This document shows positions 57,535 to 64,000 of a stretch of DNA of 64,000 nt, in pieces. Source of the DNA: Isoetes taiwanensis (lineage: Eukaryota > Streptophyta > Lycopodiopsida > Isoetales > Isoetaceae). The translations under genes were made by a program, and so were the position numbers. Positions within the stretch are counted from its first letter, which is position 1. The number at the start of each line of letters is the position of its first letter. The notes under the pieces were generated by a model, which worked only from the letters and a program-made list of their open reading frames with translations, made no database searches and had not been told where the DNA came from. The stretch spans positions 6,490,563 to 6,554,562 of the forward strand of contig JAJEKV010000020.1 in NCBI GenBank assembly GCA_021234155.1, written 5' to 3'.

Positions 57535-60500
57535 TCACTCCTCCTTCAGCTCATAAGCCTGCAAGTCTGACCCTTCTAATACCTTTAGCTTTGCCTTAAA
57601 TCCATTGAATTTGTTGATAGGTAGAGCCTTAGTAAAGACATCTGCAATTTGATGATTAGTATCCAAATAAAGCATCTCAATTACATTTCTTTCTGCCAGC
57701 TCTCTTATAAAATGAATACTCAGTTCAATGTGCTTGGTCCTATCATCTTTGCGTGATTTTTCACTATGGCTATGCAACTTTGGCTATCTGTCCAGACATC
57801 GTGGGTCCAGTTTGTTTTACAATATAGTTCATCCATCAACCTTCTCAACCATACAATTTCCTTAGCTACAAGTGAAGATGCAGCATATTCTGCTTCTGCA
57901 GAACTCATGGCTATAGTATTTTGTTTCTTGCACCTTCAAGTAATTACTCCACCACCAAAGAAAACTGCATATCCTGAAGTTGACCTTCTGGTGGAGAGAT
58001 CACCCCCCCAATCAGCATCACTAAAGCATGTCATAGTTAGATCCTTTGAGTCATAGCATATTCCTTGACTTTGAGTGCCTTTCAAATACTTCAACACACG
58101 TTTAGCTGCCTCCCAATGTTCCTTTGTTGCATCATGATTTCTTCTGCTTAGAATATTTACAGCATAAGCAATGTCAGGTCGAGTGCTGTTTGCTAAATAA
58201 AGTAGGCAGCCCACCAATGCTCGATAGGGTACATTTTCCATCTCTGTAATATCCTCATGAGTAGCTTGTCTAATATCAGTCAACCTGTGCCCTGGAGTCA
58301 TGGGTATTTTAGCAGGTTTGGCCTCAACTAGATTAAACCTTTTAAGCATATTTTCTATATGCTTACTTTGATGCAATTTGAGCCATCTCTCTTCCTTATT
58401 TCTGATCACCTCAATCCCCAAAAATTTCCTTAACTCCCCTAAGTCTGTCATTTGAAATCTGGCCTTCAAAATACCTTTGCATTTATTTAGTATATTCAGT
58501 GAAGTTGCCACCATGATACAGTCATCTACATAAAGGGCAATAATGCAGTAGTCTTTATCTTGCTCCAACCTGTAGAGATTACCATCATTATGAAGTTTGT
58601 TAAATCCGTGTTCTTGCAAAAACTGATTTATGCACATGTACCATTCCCTGGGTGACTGCTTCAATCTATACATTGCTTTATTTAACTTCCAGATCATATT
58701 CTTGCCTAGTTCATAGCCTGGCGGTTGCCTCAAGTATGCTTCTTCTTCTAATGTTGCATTTAAGAATGCTGTTTTGACATCCATGTGATGTATTTCTAGT
58801 TTCATGGCATTTGCCATGGCCAGCAATATTCTGATGCTTGTTAATTTGACTAGTGGAGAATATGTTTCATCATAATCTCTTCCTTGTTTCTGAGTATATC
58901 CCTGTGCTACCAATCTAGCTTTATATTTCTTGGTCCGATCTGGATTGAGTTTAATTCTGAATAGCCATTTGCTGCCAATGATATTATGCTTACCATCTGA
59001 TTTTATCAGATCATAAGTTTTAGTGTCCTTAAACGATTTGAGTTCATCATTCATAGCTGCTATCCACTTATCTCTGTCAATGTTTTCTTGTACCTCTTCA
59101 TAGCTTTGGGGAATTATTTCATCTTCTAATATTGCCATAATATATTCATGTTCATGTTCAGCTGTCTTTGCTTCAATTCTTTTACTTCTTCCCCTCTCAT
59201 TTCTGCCATAAGTTTGATCATCTAGTTTAGCTTCTTCTACAAGCTTTTCTGCTTGAGTTTTTCTTTTCTTCTTCTCATGATATTCCTTTATGGGTTTATC
59301 ACTTGCTTGACCTAGATCTGTATTGTCTTCAGATCTTACTTGTTCCAGCTCATTTGTTTCTTTTGAAATTTCTGGTATTTCTAGCTCCTCATAATCATCT
59401 TCTTCAAATTCCACCTTTGGAATTTGTTCAGACCTATCTGGTTGAATTCTGTTACCTTTCTTGAATTTGTGTTTGTATAACACTTTTTCATTAAATAATA
59501 CATCCCTACTGATTCTGATCTCTTTGGACTCAGGCAAATAAACTCTATACCCTTTGGATTCTTTGTCATATCCTACCAAAAAACCTTTTTCTGCCCTGTT
59601 ATCTAACTTTTTCCTTAACTCTGCTGGCACATGCACATAGACCATCTGACCATATACCTTAAACTTTTCATAGTTTAGCTTACTCTCTGAGTCCCATAAC
59701 AGCAAAGGAATGTTCCCTTGCAAACTTCTTGAAGGTAGCATATTTTGAATATTAACAGCTGTATAAAGTGCCTCTTCCCATAAGAAGTTTGGTAGGCCAC
59801 TTTCTTTTAACATGGATCTGACTGCATCCAATAAGGTTCTATTCTTTCTTTCTGAAACTCCATTCTGTTGAGGTGAGTATCTGCATGTTAATTGTCTCTT
59901 GATTCCATGTGAGATGCAAAAGGATTTGAATTGACTCGATATGTACTCTCCTCCTCTATCGATCTAATACATTTTACTTTGGCTTTTTGTTTCTCGTTCC
60001 TTTTACGCAACATATTGTTTGAATGCACTTATTGCTTGTGACTTTTACGGTTAAGCAATATGTGGTACACATTCTGCTATAATCATCTGTGAAGGTTATG
60101 AAATATCTCTTATTTGTTCTGCTCTTGATGTTTAAAGGGCCACATAAATCTGAATGAACCCAAAGCACATCCCTCGCATATATGATCCTGTCTAGTTGCA
60201 TTTTCCAAACTTATATGACCTTGCTTGTGAAGTGCTTCTAATTTTTTATAATTTGTATGGGCAAGTCTATTATGCCACATATCTAAGTCCACTTCCTGAA
60301 CTGCATTAATTGAATGATGAACAATATTTTCCAAGCCATACAAGTTCCCCACACGTTTACCATAAAACTTTATTTCATTATTCAACATGATATTGCACTG
60401 ATCAGCATCAAATTCAACTTTATATCCCAAATCACATAACTGACTAACTGATATTAAGTTTTTGATAATTCCAGGCACACACAAAATATTCTGAATGTTT

Positions 60501-60985
60501 ATAACATTTCCAGCCAAATCTATTAACTGCAATAGTCCTCTTCCTTGAACCTCTTGAACAGCTCCATTTCCAACTTGAATCTTCCTTGAACTTGCATTGG
60601 TCACATTCTTCAAGAGATCAGCAGTTTGTACTATTGATCTTTCAGCTCCACTATCAACTATCAAATGATCAGAAGTGTTAGTTGACATATTCTCATTAAC
60701 AATTGCAAATTCATGAGATACCTCATCCTCATCTTCTTCATTTGCATTGTCTTCTTGTTCCCTTGCCACATAGGCTTTTTCAGTGCCACGTCCTCTGCCA
60801 CCTCTTGCAGATCTGGCTTCACCTCTGCCTCTTGCAGACCTACCATAACCTTTAGGAGTAGGACATTTTGAAGCCATGTGTCCTTTGCCACCACATGTGT
60901 AGCAGTTGAAATCCCTCTTTAATTTTGGACATTACTTAGACTTGCTTCTCATTCATCTCAGCAGATTTTCTACAATGGTGGATAG
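57535..60985 (-). pseudogene. Ty1/copia retrotransposon fragment (copia-2) pol
   Basis: Minus-strand order is the zinc knuckle CYTCGGKGHMASKC (60910-60870), an Arg/Gly-rich stretch, and protease with LIVDSGAERSIVQ (60660). The GAG-pre-integrase motif is MWHNRLAHTNYKKLEAL (60270). Integrase has VHSDLCGPLNIKSRTNKRYF (60150), a GGEY motif (about 59965) and PQQNGVSERKN (about 59855). A 631-codon open stretch covers the integrase end and RT, with intact YVDD (about 58535). RNase H reads SSAEAEYAASSLVAKEIVWL and ADVFTKALPINKFNG and ends at 57535. Frame breaks occur near 57770 and 60000-60200. The 5' part of gag is cut off at about 60985. Confidence 0.93.
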
Positions 60986-61014
60986 TGGGTAGCCGCACAC
61001 ATGCGAACTACCCA

Positions 61015-62616
61015 TCTATCTATATATAATAATAAAGCCATTTTATGATAGTCTGTGCGCATTTTTGGCCTTCGATTTTTTTACTTTAATTTCATCCCTT
61101 CGATTTACCGGTTTTTTTTTTCAACCCGCGCTTCCTACTTCCATTGTGGATCTCTATATGCAGACGATCTATATGCTAGACTCTCGGATGATCCTAGTTC
61201 TAAATTTCTGGTTTTCTGATTTTGCCGGCAGCGGATGTTCCTTTCTTGAATTCTCTTTGCAGTTTCGAAATGACGATTTCCAAGGGCAATGTCATGCCAT
61301 CCCATCGTGATAACAAGGCAGATCCATTATTTTTTTTTTGGTTTTTTCTTTGCAGCTTCTGCTGTGTCGGTTGTTCACTATACGTTTTGTGGGGAATAGG
61401 ATTTAATCTTGCTTTGCATTTTTGTCTCCTAACCCAAATCGCCATAGTGCTATCCTTCTTGCCGATTTGGAGCGCTATTCTTCATTCAGATTTGGAACGT
61501 TATTCTTCTTACAAAGCTAAATATGAAGCCGCTCTTCTGATCTTTTTGTTTCAAGTCCTTGTGGCAATGGTCACCGTGTTAGCAAACCTGGCTATATCTT
61601 AACTCTACCTTGGCTCTGTCTTGGAAAGCATCATCTGGATTTGGAGCATCGTTCTTCTTGCAGAGGTAAGTGTAAAGCGGTTTTTTGTTTTTTTTTTAAA
61701 CCCATAAAAACCACAATATCGCAGATATGCAGCCATCATTTAGGAAGATCCACGGTGTTCTGTAACGTGGCTTCCCAAATCCAACTATCCAATCACATTT
61801 TGAATACTTATCTGTAAATTCGCAAGAGGAATGCCCATCGCAGTTTAGAAGGTAAGCTTTTGTTTCAAGCTAGAGGCTTATGAAAACGGATTTGAATGAG
61901 TGTCGAAATTTTATGTTAGATGAACCAAAGAATGGATTAAACCTAAACGCTCACCTTACAATGCAAATTTAATTGTGGTATGGACAACCACACTTGGCTG
62001 TCATTCTGGATGAAGAAGAAGCTGAATCTTTAACTATGCTTATGATGCAGTTTCTTAGTAGCTGGCGATGGCTGACAAGCTATGGCATTTAGATCTCCCA
62101 GCACCGTCACAGATCCTGAATAGAACTGCCACAAGTTTGGGCCTTTGCATCTGGCTAGTGAAGCAGGAAAGTAAAGTTAAACAACTAAGAAAGAAAATAG
62201 CTTAATCAAGGTGCTCAAGTGAAGTAAGTTTAAATTGACTTTGTATAAAATCTGCCTTTTAGTTTAATACTCTTAGGCCTATGCTGCATTTAGTTCATTT
62301 GACAACTGCAAAAGTTGGTAGCATAGGAAGTTTTTAAATAATCTGCTAAATTGTTTGTCTTACTCCACAGATCTATATCATGCCTCCTTGCCTGACTGAG
62401 CATAGAAATATGCATGTCATTGAGATTATCCTGGTGTCATATAGATAAAGGTGAAAGAATGTTGTTATGATTACCTAGAAACTCTTATTCTTTCTTCATC
62501 TTTGGGATCTTGATATAAATTACTTCTGGTTGCTCATCAGTACACTACAAAACATTGACCGTTGGTGTTAAATCAACAGAGCATTAGAACTCAATCATCG
62601 ATCAAGATACATTGGT
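61015..62616. other. Unassigned, with a Helitron-like 5' terminus
   Basis: The sequence TCTATATATAATAATAAAG at 61019-61037 follows an A and resembles the 5' ends of plant Helitrons (TC start, AT-rich, AATAAAG). No matching CTRR end with hairpin was located, so the right limit is unknown. No helicase is present. The remainder shows short ORFs only and presumably includes the upstream region of the next gene remnant. Confidence 0.35.
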
Positions 62617-63793
62617 TGCACTAAAGGAGGTCTATGTTTGCCGGAGCGACCGGGAATACCGGGTCGTGGATTGTGACTAAGTTGCTATCCAAAGGAATTA
62701 AGGTTCGTGCAGGGGTGCGGGATATCGCCAATGCCAAAAGCATTTTACCTTCAGATGGAGATATTGAGTTTGTAAGGTCTAAACAATTTTTTTACGCTTG
62801 TTTTTGTTCTCTCCAATTCATGAATGGTTTTGACATTTTAAGATGACTCCCTTTTCTTTGTTAGGGTACTAGCGGATGTAGCGAAGGACCAGAAAAATTG
62901 TCCCAAGCAATAGGAAATGTGGATGTTGTCATCTGTGCAACTGGATTTAGTCGCTCATTTGATCCACTAGCACCCTGGAAGGTAATATCATCACTATGAA
63001 CCAGAACTACCAATCTATTTACTACCTCTCTACATCCTAAGCCTACATATTTATATGGCATTACAAACATGAATGGTTATTAAGTTGTAGTTGTTAGAAA
63101 TCTGAGGAGGATGTCGACTATGCAGGTTGACAACCTAGGAACAGTAAACTTGGTAGATGCATGGGAAAAGTGCAAATCCAACGGGTTTGTTCTCATCAGC
63201 TCTATTTTAGTAAATAAATGAGAAAGGTCGATTGTTTAATCCAAAGATATGTCATTCTCAACCTGTTTGGGCTCACATTGATTGCTAAACCGCAAGCGGA
63301 GAATTACATCAAACGTTCGGTATCAACTACACAATTGTTCGGCTACTTTGGCGGATTATCAAATAACCCTCCAAGAAATAATCTTCTACTTTCACCTGAG
63401 GTAATTACTTTTTGCAGAAACACTTTGCTTGATGTTCTATAGAATTTGAAGTCTAGAAATTTCTGTTAACTCATTTGTGCAACTCTAAGATAAGAATCAT
63501 AATATAGGTACGACCAATGTTGGCAGTATTCAAAAACAGTTCTGCCTTTTTTTGTTTCTTTCATTGTAACAAACTCCTCAATGTTGCCATTGCCGATGAT
63601 GCAGGATACACTTTTTGAGGGTTCTATTTCACGTGACTTTGTGGCAGAGGTTGGTGTTGAAGCTCTATTTACTCCAGAGGCATCATTCAAAGTGGTGGAA
63701 ATAATCGGAAAATCCGATGCACCAAAGAGGATTGTACAAGAACTCTTTATGTCCATAGCATCGATGTCCTTTAAGGAATACAGCACTCGATAA
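62617..63793 (+). pseudogene. Decayed gene for a plastid NAD(P)-binding Rossmann protein (At2g34460-like)
   Basis: Four exon-like blocks with GT-AG borders lie at 62617-62771, 62865-62981, 63126-63400 and 63605-63793. They encode AGATGNTGSWIVTKLLSKGI (dinucleotide-binding motif), GNVDVVICATGFSRSFDPLA, VDNLGTVNLVDAWEKC, YVILNLFGLTLIAKPQAENY and DTLFEGSISRDFVAEVGVEA with KVVEIIGKSDAPKR. The order and wording follow the plant NAD(P)-binding family of At2g34460, related to TIC62 and atypical SDRs. Single-base gains or losses occur at about 62641, 63218-63250 (two or three), 63316 and 63345, and TAA/TGA stops follow. No transit-peptide exon was found upstream. Introns are kept, so this is a decayed gene copy, not a retrocopy. 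Uncorrected sequencing indels are the alternative. Confidence 0.82.
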
Positions 63794-64000
63794 CAATAGC
63801 AAATATCTGGCTTCATTTATTTAACTCAAGGATGCTACAACTTTATAGAAATGGCAACAGGGTACTTGGTATTACATATTATGCTGGGGAAAGATGATTA
63901 TGTATTATTTATTGATGTTGCAGGGTATAGGACTGGAAGGTTTCAAAACTCTACATTGCGCCTCTTCTCCTTTATAAAATAGCATGTATTGAGTTATGGC
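63794..64000. other. 3' flank of the decayed Rossmann gene
   Basis: AT-rich sequence with no further feature recognised before the window ends. Confidence 0.4.

Overview
The window is nuclear DNA of a land plant with a large, transposon-rich genome. The evidence is an intronless plant-type RPL27A with telo-box promoter motifs, a six-exon plastid envelope OEP16 gene, decayed exons of a plant plastid Rossmann protein, and copia, gypsy (Tat-like), LINE, hAT, Mutator-like and MITE sequences. The species cannot be named. A non-seed plant or gymnosperm would fit the low gene density, but this is only an impression.

Only two genes look intact: RPL27A (426-875, minus) and OEP16 (19579-20950, plus). 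A third host gene, resembling Arabidopsis At2g34460, survives at 62617-63793 as spliced but frameshifted exons. Almost everything else is mobile DNA, much of it nested.

Left part (1-17.4 kb): a 358-bp Tourist-like MITE lies 120 bp upstream of the RPL27A start codon. It is followed by a degenerate hAT transposase, tandem promoter-like repeats carrying heat-shock-element palindromes, and a LINE on the minus strand (8057-17411). The LINE is split by a 4.5-kb terminal-inverted-repeat (TIR) element (8710-13227, target site duplication (TSD) AAGT).

Middle (22.4-37.4 kb): arrays of a GC-rich palindrome (core TTGGGCGNCCGCCCAA) flank a complete but decayed Ty3/gypsy element. That element spans 23081-33317, has 1.9-kb LTRs and TSD GGTGC, and carries an additional archaeal-type RNase H between protease and reverse transcriptase. 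Downstream, 34985-37400 holds coding remnants of a protein I do not recognise.

Right part (37.5-61 kb): a Ty1/copia element (37462-56515, TSD AATCA, about 4.8 kb once insertions are subtracted) has been hit twice. A 7.06-kb Mutator-like element (37909-44965, 9-bp TSD) interrupts gag. It carries captured gene fragments (ABCB transporter, possible PPR) and regularly spaced 20-bp palindromes near both ends. A 7.22-kb TIR element (48835-56057, 4-bp TSD TATG) interrupts RNase H. It carries a multi-exon DDE-type transposase with an SSHGKG...DG signature and, convergent to it, a coding region ending in an FCP1-like phosphatase. This element is the best candidate for an undescribed system. A second copia fragment on the minus strand (57535-60985) completes the nest.
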